Shown here: piece by piece, positions 7,757 to 14,528 of the stretch
Layout of the letters: the number at the start of each line of letters is the position of its first letter
Position numbering within the stretch: position 1 is the stretch's first letter
DNA from: Vicinamibacteria bacterium
Lineage (GTDB): Bacteria; Acidobacteriota; Vicinamibacteria; Vicinamibacterales; UBA2999
DNA length: 18,407 bases
NCBI GenBank assembly: GCA_025924295.1
Contig: JAICEG010000041.1
Coordinates: forward strand, 1-18,407
Reading direction: 5' to 3'
Notes under the pieces: generated by a model
What the model saw: the letters and a program-made list of their open reading frames with translations, nothing else
What the model was told of the DNA's origin: nothing
Database searches by the model: none
Program-made: the position numbers and the translations under genes

Positions 7757-8003
7757 GTTGACTCGCAAGAAGGAAGTTGTATCAGGGCGACGAGTACTGT
7801 TCCCGGTCGCTCTGGTGCCATTCGACGAGATCCGTGACTGGGAACAGTTCGACGCGGATCGCGGCGAGGACACGGCTCGCGAGATCCGCGAGTACTTCGT
7901 GCCTGACTTCAGCACATGGAAGACCGATCACGACGGCTATCAGCGGTCATTCGAGAAGGTCGTTGCGGCGCTTAAGAACGCCGACGCGCCCTTGGAAGTG
8001 TGA
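7757..8003 (+). pseudogene. Decapitated TIR gene: C-terminal remnant paralogous to the pentapeptide-TIR gene
   Basis: The frame ending at TGA 8001-8003 encodes RVLFPVALVPFDEIRDWEQF, REIREYFVPDFSTWKT and YQRSFEKVVAALKNAD. These segments match residues 304-385 of the downstream pentapeptide-TIR protein at roughly 80% identity by eye. Homology begins about 9 bp after the TIR-TPR stop codon. There is no start codon, TIR core or pentapeptide region. It is therefore the tail of a former tandem paralogue, cut off by recombination or insertion at the TIR-TPR gene. Translation as an independent peptide is unlikely. Confidence 0.85.
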
Positions 8004-8115
8004 TCACGCCAGCGTTGGAGTCGGAGTTTGGCTTACCACCGACGGCCTTCGTCAATCGACAACAGGCGGCTTGAACAGATCGGGCTCCGGCGGTAGCCGG
8101 GACCTTCACTGCGCG

Positions 8116-8121
8116 TAGGAT
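8116..8121 (+). promoter_or_regulatory. Possible -10 box close to the pentapeptide-TIR start
   Basis: TAGGAT (TANNNT type) ends 7 nt before the GTG at 8129. It could be a -10 element of a leaderless transcript. The AGGA inside it could equally be a Shine-Dalgarno, being 8 nt from the start; the two readings cannot be separated from sequence. Confidence 0.3.
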
Positions 8122-8128
8122 CTCGACA

Positions 8129-9286
8129 GTGGCAGACGAACAGCAGCTCGCCGTGCTTAATCTGGGGCGGCGCAGGTGGAATGACTGGCGAACGGACAAC
8201 GATGCCGCTGTGGTGGATCTCACCCATGCGGACCTGACCGGCTGGCAGCTGAGACGCGCGAACCTCGCCGAGGCCGACCTGAGGAAAGCGAACCTGACTG
8301 AGGCGAATTTGAGCCGCGCGGACCTCAGAGGCGCGTATTTGACCGGTGCGAACCTGAGCAGTGCGAATCTAACCTACGCGGACCTGCTCGGTGCGGCTCT
8401 GAGCGAAACGAACCTGAGAAAGGCGAACCTGACCGGTGCAAACTTGCAGCGGGCGGATTTGAAGGACGCCGATCTAGGCGACGCAAACCTGACCGAGGTG
8501 AATTTTACGTATGCGGACTTAGGCGGCGCGAAGCTTACCGAAGCGGACCTGAGAAATGCGAGCCTTACGCACGCCAATCTGAGGCACGCGAAAATGGACC
8601 GCGCGCATCTTTGGCACACTGTTTTTGGAAACGTAGACCTGAGTAAAGCGGCGGGGTTAGACAGTTGCGTCCATCACGGTCCCAGTATCATTGACCACCG
8701 CACGTTACTCCTATCCGGCGCCCTTCCTGTGAGTTTCTTGCGTGGGTGTGGCCTACCTGAGAGGCTGATCGATTACTTGCCGTCGCTGCTCGAAGCAGGG
8801 CCGATCCAGTTCTACTCCTGTTTTATCAGTTATTCGACGGCCAATCAGGATTTCGCAGATCGACTCCATGCTGATCTGCAGGCGAGGGGTGTCCGGTGCT
8901 GGTTCGCACCCCATGACATGTCGCCTGGCAAGAAAATCCACGAGCAAATCGACGAAGCTATCCGTGTCTACGACCGACTGCTGCTGATCCTGTCAAACGA
9001 GAGCATGTCGAGTAGCTGGGTGAAGACTGAGATCGCCAAGGCGCGTAACAAAGAGGTTGCCTCCAGGTCCCGCGTATTGTTTCCTCTCGCGCTGGTGCCG
9101 TTCAGCGACATTCGCGCATGGGAGCAGTTCGACGCCGATCTCGGCGAGGACACGGCGCGAGAGATCCGGGAGTACTTCGTGCCGGATTTCAGTACCTGGA
9201 AAACGAACCATGGCGAATATCAGCGGGCGTTCGAGAAGGTTGTGGCCGCACTCAAGAGTGCCGACGACCTCGCGAGCGAGGTATGA
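8129..9286 (+). CDS. Pentapeptide-repeat protein with C-terminal TIR domain
   Basis: This 385-residue protein joins a right-handed pentapeptide beta-helix to a TIR domain. Residues about 30-172 hold roughly 25-28 A(D/N)Lxx repeats (e.g. ANLAEADLRKANLTEANL). A conserved connector (LRGCGLPERLIDYLPSLLEA) follows at 204-223. The TIR domain spans about 227-335: FYSCFISYSTANQDFADRL, GVRCWFAPHDMSPGKKI and SSSWVKTEIAKARNKE, where Glu301 is the predicted NAD-hydrolysing glutamate. A C-terminal extension of about 50 residues (GEDTAREIREYFVPDFSTW) is conserved in the upstream TIR remnant, so it belongs to this family. The beta-helix probably acts as a scaffold or sensor. The start is GTG. It is likely a stand-alone defence or signalling gene; no accessory gene is tightly coupled. 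Confidence 0.9.
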   Translation: MADEQQLAVLNLGRRRWNDWRTDNDAAVVDLTHADLTGWQLRRANLAEADLRKANLTEANLSRADLRGAYLTGANLSSANLTYADLLGAALSETNLRKANLTGANLQRADLKDADLGDANLTEVNFTYADLGGAKLTEADLRNASLTHANLRHAKMDRAHLWHTVFGNVDLSKAAGLDSCVHHGPSIIDHRTLLLSGALPVSFLRGCGLPERLIDYLPSLLEAGPIQFYSCFISYSTANQDFADRLHADLQARGVRCWFAPHDMSPGKKIHEQIDEAIRVYDRLLLILSNESMSSSWVKTEIAKARNKEVASRSRVLFPLALVPFSDIRAWEQFDADLGEDTAREIREYFVPDFSTWKTNHGEYQRAFEKVVAALKSADDLASEV

Positions 9287-9366
9287 GAGCCTGTCAGTCT
9301 CGGGAGCGACTTCAACGAACCGATTGCTTCAGCTCGCCCATAAGGCTCTTTCATCGGTCGCAACGG

Positions 9367-9774
9367 TCACATTTGCAGCGTGACTCCTAGCTTCTTACCT
9401 GATGCGCTGCAACCAGTCGAAAGTGCTCCGGGAATAGAGCCTTGCAGAAACAAAGTCATTTTCTTCGGAAATACGATCTGTGCGTCTGCTTGCGATGCGG
9501 TTCCAGCTCGCAACATCGCGATCAGCTCTAGCCCTGCGGCGGTCGCCGCCTCCACGCTCTTGTCGACGGCGAACCACTCGGGAATTCGACCTCGATGATT
9601 TCGGATTGGCGCACCAACTCGGAAGCGGACATCAAAAAACTCAACTGGCCTCAGGAAGGAAGGCGATCTTAGGAACCGAATCGTGATGCATTCCGTCTGC
9701 CGCCACCCGCCGCTCGGACCCTTGCCATCATCTTCGACAACTGTCTCGAACTTAAACTCCGCAGGGTCGACCAA
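9367..9774 (-). CDS. Hypothetical protein, no recognised family
   Basis: A TTG start at 9774 gives 135 residues. Segments look like genuine protein: FEFETVVEDDG-like strands (FKFETVVEDDGKGPSGGW), RFLRSPSFLRPVEFFDVRF, and a helix AVDKSVEAATAAGLELIAML. The tail carries FPKKMTLFLQGSIPGAL. No domain, signal peptide or catalytic motif is recognised. The same frame stays open upstream to 9918 (with ...SIIANGLLGAID... and EAARKVAELVDPAEF) but has no ATG or GTG there, so the true start may be upstream with a rare codon, or the 5' end may be lost. It is convergent with the pentapeptide-TIR gene. A decayed gene is a fair alternative. Confidence 0.45.
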   Translation of the reverse strand: MVDPAEFKFETVVEDDGKGPSGGWRQTECITIRFLRSPSFLRPVEFFDVRFRVGAPIRNHRGRIPEWFAVDKSVEAATAAGLELIAMLRAGTASQADAQIVFPKKMTLFLQGSIPGALSTGCSASGKKLGVTLQM

Positions 9775-10118
9775 TTCGGCGACTTTCCTTGCTGCCTCGG
9801 CACTAGAGGCTCCACAAGGAGTGGCTTGGTCTGACTGTTGAGTCTGAGATGGAGTCGTGCCGTCGATGGCCCCCAGCAGGCCGTTTGCAATGATGCTCCT
9901 TACCGCCCGTCCGTTGGCCTAGACAACCGGCCCACGTTTTCTACTGCTACGCGCATGGAGGTGCCCTCGTTCCTGGACTCTTCCTCATTCGTCGCTGTCG
10001 TCGACATCGCACTCGTGTTCGCGATCTTCAAAGGTGACGTGCACATCACTTAGTCAGTGCCCAGCGAGACCAGTCGGGCATCGCAGCTGTACAGGTTAGG
10101 GTGCACCTCTGCTCTCCG
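9775..10118. other. Gap between hypothetical gene and permease remnant
   Basis: About 340 bases. The 9775-9918 part is open in the minus-strand frame of the hypothetical protein and may be its missing 5' end. From 9919 to 10118 I see no gene, RNA or clear hairpin, apart from two GTGCAC palindromes (10038 and 10101). Confidence 0.4.
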
Positions 10119-10397
10119 TTACTCGGAGCGCAGCGCGACGGAAGGATCCACGTGTGACGCACGCCACGCAGGCGGCAGAGCAGCCAGCAGGCCGGCGCCG
10201 CTCAGAATGACAACGGCAAGAGCGAGCGTGATCGGATCGCGCGGTTCAAGACCAAACAACAGAGACGCGGTGAACTGCGTCGTCCACATACTCGCAGCGG
10301 CCCCCATTACCACGCCCGCCGCGATCATCAGACAGACGCGACCAAAGACGAGGCGAATGACGCTGCCTGGAGCTGCACCGCGAACGTCACCGGGCAC
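10119..10397 (-). pseudogene. C-terminal remnant of an ADOP/MacB-type ABC permease
   Basis: The 92-residue frame matches the final membrane segment of the MacB/FtsX permeases called acidobacterial duplicated orphan permeases. It shows one amphipathic entry (SVIRLVFGRVCLMIAAGVVM), the loop LLFGLEPRDPITLALA, a second transmembrane helix and the typical end LPPAWRASHVDPSVALRSE. Intact ADOP proteins are about 800 residues with two such modules; here a stop lies just 2 codons upstream of the GTG at 10397, and nothing related precedes it. It is a fragment left by deletion or insertion, and it supports an Acidobacteriota host. Confidence 0.82.
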
Positions 10398-10609
10398 GGT
10401 TCACGCGGCCTGCTTACCGAGAGCCTCTAGTCAGGACCTCATCACCTCACCAGAATCGGCGTCGCACGCGACTCCGTCAGATCGAGTTCGTCGCTCTGCA
10501 GCGGCGGTTCACCGAGCCGACTCTGTGGAGCTCGTTTGTGGCCAACTCCAGCATCGCAGGCGTTCGGGTTTCTGTCTTCGACCGTTCACCAGATAGGAGC
10601 GTTTAGCAA

Positions 10610-10615
10610 AAGGAG
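10610..10615 (+). promoter_or_regulatory. Strong Shine-Dalgarno
   Basis: AAGGAG, 5 nt before the ATG at 10621, fixes the start of the Cys-rich secreted protein. It contrasts with the SD-less TIR genes in the same region. Confidence 0.75.
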
Positions 10616-10620
10616 CGAAA

Positions 10621-11496
10621 ATGAGCCGATCAACAGTCAACTTCTGCCTTTTGCGGAGCGTGTCTCTGATCATCCCGATCCTGATTGCCTTCTCGGCAGG
10701 GGCTTACGGGCAATCCCTTCCTTACGGTCCCGACACATGCAAGCAGGGATTCGTCTGGCGCGAGGCGTTTCCAGGCGACCATGTCTGCGTGCGACCCGAA
10801 GTCAGGTCGCAGGCTGCAGCAGACAACGCCGCGGGGCCATCACGGCGGCAGCCAGGCGGCGGCGCTTTCGGGCCGGACACGTGTCTCCCGGGTTTTGTCT
10901 GGCGTGATGCCCGGCCGGGTGACCACGTCTGCGTACCGCCCGCGACGCGCGATGCGGCCGCCACGGACAACCGCTTGGCAGGCAATCGTCGCGCAGCTAC
11001 TTCCGATGACGTCTTCACGTTCGACAGGCCGCGCCACATGGACGATCGACTCGATTGGTGCCTCACATGGGGGACGAACTGTGGGCAACCGGCGGCGCTC
11101 GCGTTCTGTCAGCGTCGCCGCTTCGAGCACGTTCAGGGGTTCGACGCGGAGAAAGTTGGCCGCTCGGCCAGGACGCGGCTCATCGGAACCAACCAGACCT
11201 GCGATGGAGATTTCTGCACGGCGTTCCTGCAGATCACGTGTTCCGGAAAAGTCCCGTCGTCGCGCGTCTTCGCCAACCCGGTGAACAACGGCCATCGCCT
11301 GGACGTGTGCCGCGAGTGGGGCGCCAATTGCGGGAAGCCCGCGGCCGACGCCTTCTGTCAAGCGAAGGGGTTCAGCGAATCCATGCAGCACACCGTCGAC
11401 CCGGAGCCGGGCTACGCCAGTACTCGTGTGATCAGTTCGGGACAGATCTGCCAGGGAAACTTCTGCACCGGCTTTCAGCAGATCATCTGCCGGTAG
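10621..11496 (+). CDS. Secreted Cys-rich protein with two duplicated modules
   Basis: A 291-residue exported protein of unknown function. A signal peptide covers about 1-30 (cleavage AYG/QS). Two copies of a short motif follow, GPDTCxxGFVWRxAxPGDHVC (36-56 and 84-104), each with two cysteines. After a linker come two copies of a roughly 65-residue six-cysteine module (143-207 and 226-290), marked by WGxNCGxPAAxAFCQ and CxGxFCTxFxQIxC. Cysteine spacing is identical in both copies (7, 9, 31, 5 and 8 residues apart), which implies three disulphides per module in the periplasm or outside the cell. Both module types occur in other bacterial exported hypothetical proteins; a binding role is plausible but not shown. 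A strong SD supports the start. No operon partner is seen. Confidence 0.8.
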   Translation: MSRSTVNFCLLRSVSLIIPILIAFSAGAYGQSLPYGPDTCKQGFVWREAFPGDHVCVRPEVRSQAAADNAAGPSRRQPGGGAFGPDTCLPGFVWRDARPGDHVCVPPATRDAAATDNRLAGNRRAATSDDVFTFDRPRHMDDRLDWCLTWGTNCGQPAALAFCQRRRFEHVQGFDAEKVGRSARTRLIGTNQTCDGDFCTAFLQITCSGKVPSSRVFANPVNNGHRLDVCREWGANCGKPAADAFCQAKGFSESMQHTVDPEPGYASTRVISSGQICQGNFCTGFQQIICR

Positions 11497-11837
11497 CACA
11501 GCATGGGCGCTGCCTGCGAACGATGCGGTTACGCAGCGCCACATGCCGCAGCGTAGGACGCCAGGGAAGCTGTTTTGGCGCACGCGTTAGTTCCCGCTTC
11601 CCCGGTCCTGCTCTCGGTTATGTCTCGCTTGCGCCGCACGAGAATCGAACCGGAAATCGAAGTCTGGCTGCCGGAGAAGCACGCGTCGGGCGAACACGAC
11701 TTGTGGTAGATGGTCTCGCAGAGTCCGCAGCGGTCACCCATCCGCACGTCAGCGTCCATCGCATTTCTCATGACAACCGCACCATCATGTCTCAACGTGA
11801 CAAGCCTGCGGCAGCCTTAGAGACGCCTGTGACAGTG
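11497..11837. other. Apparent non-coding stretch upstream of the TIR-NAL1-cap gene
   Basis: About 340 bases without a supported gene. Both strands have open frames of up to about 90 codons, but none shows a start signal or familiar protein sequence. A segment around 11636-11655 resembles a reversed tRNA T-arm but does not fold into one. Confidence 0.5.
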
Positions 11838-11844
11838 TTAGCAT
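11838..11844 (+). promoter_or_regulatory. Possible -10 box (TTAGCAT) for leaderless TIR gene
   Basis: TTAGCAT ends exactly 9 nt before the ATG at 11854, and no Shine-Dalgarno lies between. The NDT-like gene at 15319 has TTAGTAT in the same position relative to its GTG. A weak -35 (TTAGAG, 11818) is 15 bp upstream. Confidence 0.45.
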
Positions 11845-11853
11845 ACGCGTGCG

Positions 11854-12630
11854 ATGGCACAGGTTTTTCTCAGCTGGTCTGGCGATCGAAGCAAGTCTGT
11901 CGCCGATGCCCTCAAGCTATGGCTTCCACGCGTGTTGCAGGGACTGGACGTCTGGATGTCGGACCATGACATTCGTCCCGGTGAGCGCTGGGAGCGACAG
12001 CTCGGTGGACAGCTGGAGCAATCGAGCTTCGGAGTCGTCTGCCTGACACCTGAGAATCTGAAATCGGCTTGGCTGATCTTCGAGGCCGGGGCACTGTCAA
12101 AAGCAATAACCGAATCACGTGTTGCCCCCTACCGTTTCGGACTCAAGACATCCGACGTCGGCCCGCCACTGGCACAGTTTCAAGGCGTGGATGCCGACAG
12201 AAGAGGAACTCTGGATCTCGTCGCAAGCATTCACAATGCGACCGGAAGCCGCCTCCCTCTCGCAGACCTCCAATTGACGTTCGATCGCTGGTGGCCAGAC
12301 CTCGAGACAAGCCTGGCCACCATTGGGCGCGGCGTGCCTGCGAACGTCCGTTCCGAGCGGGATATGCTCGAAGAAATACTGGATCTGGTTCGGCGAACGG
12401 CTAGTCGCGAACTCCAGAGCACGCTAGGAAATATTCTGGCGATGCCCAATGTCCATAGCATCCATATAAAACATAAACGGAAGCTCGGGCAGGAATCTGG
12501 CGTCGTTGCGTTCCGCGTTTGCGTCCATCAGAAACTCCCGCTCGCCGACATACCAGAGCACGAGCGGATCCCAGAGTTCATCTATGGAATGCCAACTGAT
12601 GTCGTGCAGGTTCAGAACGATCCAACCTAG
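11854..12630 (+). CDS. TIR-domain protein with C-terminal NAL1-protease-cap-like domain
   Basis: A 258-residue protein. Residues 1-158 form a TIR domain of the bacterial WMSDHDI type: VFLSWSGDRSKSVADALKLW, WMSDHDIRPGERW, GVVCLTPEN, then WLIFEAGALSKA with Glu77 as the predicted catalytic glutamate for NAD cleavage. A helical linker covers about 165-190. Residues about 197-254 (NVHSIHIKHKRKL, VVAFRVCVHQKLPLADIPEH, RIPEFIYGMPTDVVQVQ) resemble the N-terminal cap of NAL1-type trypsin-like proteins, in which an exposed strand is followed by KxPxxxLPxxxRIPxxIxGxPTDV. Here the protein ends just where a protease domain would begin. The cap assignment is from memory of the motif, not a search. The stop overlaps the convergent reductase gene by 4 bp. 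Confidence 0.85.
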   Translation: MAQVFLSWSGDRSKSVADALKLWLPRVLQGLDVWMSDHDIRPGERWERQLGGQLEQSSFGVVCLTPENLKSAWLIFEAGALSKAITESRVAPYRFGLKTSDVGPPLAQFQGVDADRRGTLDLVASIHNATGSRLPLADLQLTFDRWWPDLETSLATIGRGVPANVRSERDMLEEILDLVRRTASRELQSTLGNILAMPNVHSIHIKHKRKLGQESGVVAFRVCVHQKLPLADIPEHERIPEFIYGMPTDVVQVQNDPT

Positions 12631-14201
12631 GCAGACGCGTCGTGCTTCCAGTCTTCCTTTTCGAAGCGCATCCCGTTGCTCTCGGCGATGTGCCGGATGT
12701 CCCGCATGGATGCCGGGTTGCCGCAGTTCAGGAAGACGGTCTCGCCTGGAGGCATCCGCTCGAGTAGCGCATCGCGATGGATGTGCCCGGGGAGCCCGGG
12801 TCGCACGGCTCGCTCCAGCGCCGCACGTGCGGCCGCCTGGCCATCCTGGCCCGTCGAGCGCAGGTCCTCCTCCTCCTTGAGCGGCATCTGGAAGAGCGAG
12901 CGGAGGAGGTTGTTGACGCGGCCGGAGCCGAGGCCATGGCCCGGCTCCGCACCGAGGCGGCTGACGGTCGGCACGTAGGTGAAGTCGAACCGACCAGCGG
13001 CCTCGATGACGAGCAACTGATCGTGGTAAGCGAGTTCCTTCAGGGTGCGGTTGGTGTGGAACAGCGTATAGCGCACATCGTCCCGCTTCCCCTCACGAGC
13101 CTGGTGGTCGAGTTCCTTGACCATGGCGGCAAACGGCGCGAGGCCCGTGCCTGTCCCTACCATGACCACGTTGCGGAATCCTCGCGCGCGTGTGTCGAGC
13201 GTGAAGTCGCCGACAATCCGGTCCATGTACGCGATCTTGTCGTCCACCATGACGCGGATCTGGAATAGCGAGTCGGTGAGCCGCCCCGCGTAGCCCCACT
13301 CGTCTTCTTCGCGCACGACGTACAGCTCCAGATGGCCGTCACGCCGGGTCTCGAAGGGCGCCGAGGAGATCGAGTAGGAATGCGTCACGGGGCCGCGCTT
13401 CTGGACGCCATGCTCGTCGAGGTCCGGGATGAAATGGACCTTTCCATCGTAGCCAACCACACGCTTGGTCAATCGACAGCCCTCGCGGCGAAGCGCGATG
13501 TACTGACCCGCCTTGTATTCGGGGAAACGCGTCCCTTCCTGCGGCATGACGCGGAACAGCATGAGCAGCGGGGAGAGCGGCTGCCAATACGTGACGGTTC
13601 CTACCCTGGGCTCGACCTTGCGCGGGCGCGCCCGCAGCAGCGAAGCAATCAGCTCGAGGAGCGCTTTCGTGGCATCTCCCGCGAGCATCACCGTGTTGGG
13701 GGCGGTCAGAAGCGGGTTCGGTATTCCCGAGAGACCCAGGCCCGAGCCGCGCTTCACGACCAGCACATGCCGCGCGTTCCCTACTTCGAGCACAGGCCAC
13801 CCGGCCATCGGACATGCAGGCACGGTCGGCGCAAGCGGGTTGACCACGTCGCTCGCCCCCACCACGACAACAACGTCTGTCTTCGCGAAGCTGGAGTTGA
13901 TCTCGTCGAGCTGCATCACCTTGTCGTCAGGGATGCCGCCCTCCTCCAGAAGCACGTTCATGTGACCCGGCATGCGCCCCGCGAGAGGGTGGACACCGAA
14001 CGTCACCTGGATCTTGCGAGCCTCGAGGACATGGGTGAGATCGCGAACTGTGTGGTGCGCGTGAGACAGCGCCATCCCGTACCCCGGAACGATGACAACG
14101 TGCCGGGCATCGTGGAAAAGAGCTGCGGCCTCGTCTGGCGAGACTCTCGTGATGCTTGCCTCGGTGGCGGCCAAGGGGGCTGCGCTCGTGGGCTGAGTCA
14201 T
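12627..14201 (-). CDS. Fusion: transhydrogenase PntB domain III + Fpr-like FAD/NADP reductase
   Basis: A 524-residue soluble protein. Residues 32-182 match domain III of NAD(P) transhydrogenase beta (NADP-binding): VVIVPGYGMALSHAHH, GRMPGHMNVLL, GASDVVNP (usually GANDVVNP), VVKRGSGLGLSGIPNPLL and GDATKAL. Residues about 197-518 form a ferredoxin/flavodoxin-NADP reductase: barrel with HSYSISSAP (the usual Arg of RxYS is His274), pyridine-nucleotide loop VGTGTGLAPF at 348-357, and the ending CGNPASMRD...FEKEDW. The membrane domain II and NAD-binding domain I of a true transhydrogenase are absent. The protein may move hydride between NADP(H), FAD and an electron carrier, with domain III acting as an NADP(H) sensor or reservoir; this is inference. 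GAGGAGG 4 nt before the ATG at 14201 settles the start over a GTG at 14243. Confidence 0.88.
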   Translation of the reverse strand: MTQPTSAAPLAATEASITRVSPDEAAALFHDARHVVIVPGYGMALSHAHHTVRDLTHVLEARKIQVTFGVHPLAGRMPGHMNVLLEEGGIPDDKVMQLDEINSSFAKTDVVVVVGASDVVNPLAPTVPACPMAGWPVLEVGNARHVLVVKRGSGLGLSGIPNPLLTAPNTVMLAGDATKALLELIASLLRARPRKVEPRVGTVTYWQPLSPLLMLFRVMPQEGTRFPEYKAGQYIALRREGCRLTKRVVGYDGKVHFIPDLDEHGVQKRGPVTHSYSISSAPFETRRDGHLELYVVREEDEWGYAGRLTDSLFQIRVMVDDKIAYMDRIVGDFTLDTRARGFRNVVMVGTGTGLAPFAAMVKELDHQAREGKRDDVRYTLFHTNRTLKELAYHDQLLVIEAAGRFDFTYVPTVSRLGAEPGHGLGSGRVNNLLRSLFQMPLKEEEDLRSTGQDGQAAARAALERAVRPGLPGHIHRDALLERMPPGETVFLNCGNPASMRDIRHIAESNGMRFEKEDWKHDASA

Positions 14202-14382
14202 GGAACCTCCTCGCCCCAGGGCGCCTTCTACGCGTCGCGGCACACGCAGCTGGATCCGTGGCGTGTTCAGGCGTCAGTCCAATGCTGCGTCCGGCCGATC
14301 GACGAGTCAAGGATTATCCTCGCGAATGTCGGAATCCGACGCGCGAGGATGAGCCTACTGTAAGCTCCCGGCTCACTCGTTC

Positions 14383-14463
14383 ATGTCGTTCCTGTTGGCG
14401 CTCGGAGCGCTCATCGTCGCGCTCGTCCTATGGCTTGCGTGGCGCGCGTGGCGCGATCCGTGA
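14383..14463 (+). CDS. Possible 26-residue single-span membrane peptide
   Basis: The ATG at 14383 opens MSFLLALGALIVALVLWLAW, followed by a short basic end (RAWRDP) and a TGA. This is a perfect one-helix membrane peptide with a Trp/Arg-rich cytoplasmic end, similar in size and form to KdpF-like or small regulatory peptides. No Shine-Dalgarno precedes it, and it ends 14 bp before the left 20-bp repeat that brackets the TIR/NDT pair. GC-rich DNA often produces such hydrophobic frames by chance, so this is only a candidate. Confidence 0.3.
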   Translation: MSFLLALGALIVALVLWLAWRAWRDP

Positions 14464-14477
14464 GTGAGGCCTGGCGG

Positions 14478-14497
14478 GCGGCATTCAGGAACGTCGT
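14478..14497. repeat. 20-bp direct repeat, left copy
   Basis: GCGGCATTCAGGAACGTCGT matches the right copy at 16330 in 19 of 20 bases, same orientation. The two copies bracket the divergent TIR and NDT-like genes. Confidence 0.7.
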
Positions 14498-14528
14498 GCC
14501 CGATCGGCATTGAGTCGCGCGGGCACCG

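Noticed and set aside
11630..11700. tRNA-like T-arm (GGTTCGATTC on the minus strand)
   Set aside because: The flanking bases do not form a T stem, acceptor or anticodon arm.
11854..12630. Thoeris ThsB
   Set aside because: A TIR protein alone is not enough; no ThsA-like SIR2/SLOG or Macro-domain gene is adjacent.
13332..14363. Plus-strand 343-codon frame opposite the reductase fusion
   Set aside because: Shadow frame of a GC-rich gene; no motif on this strand.
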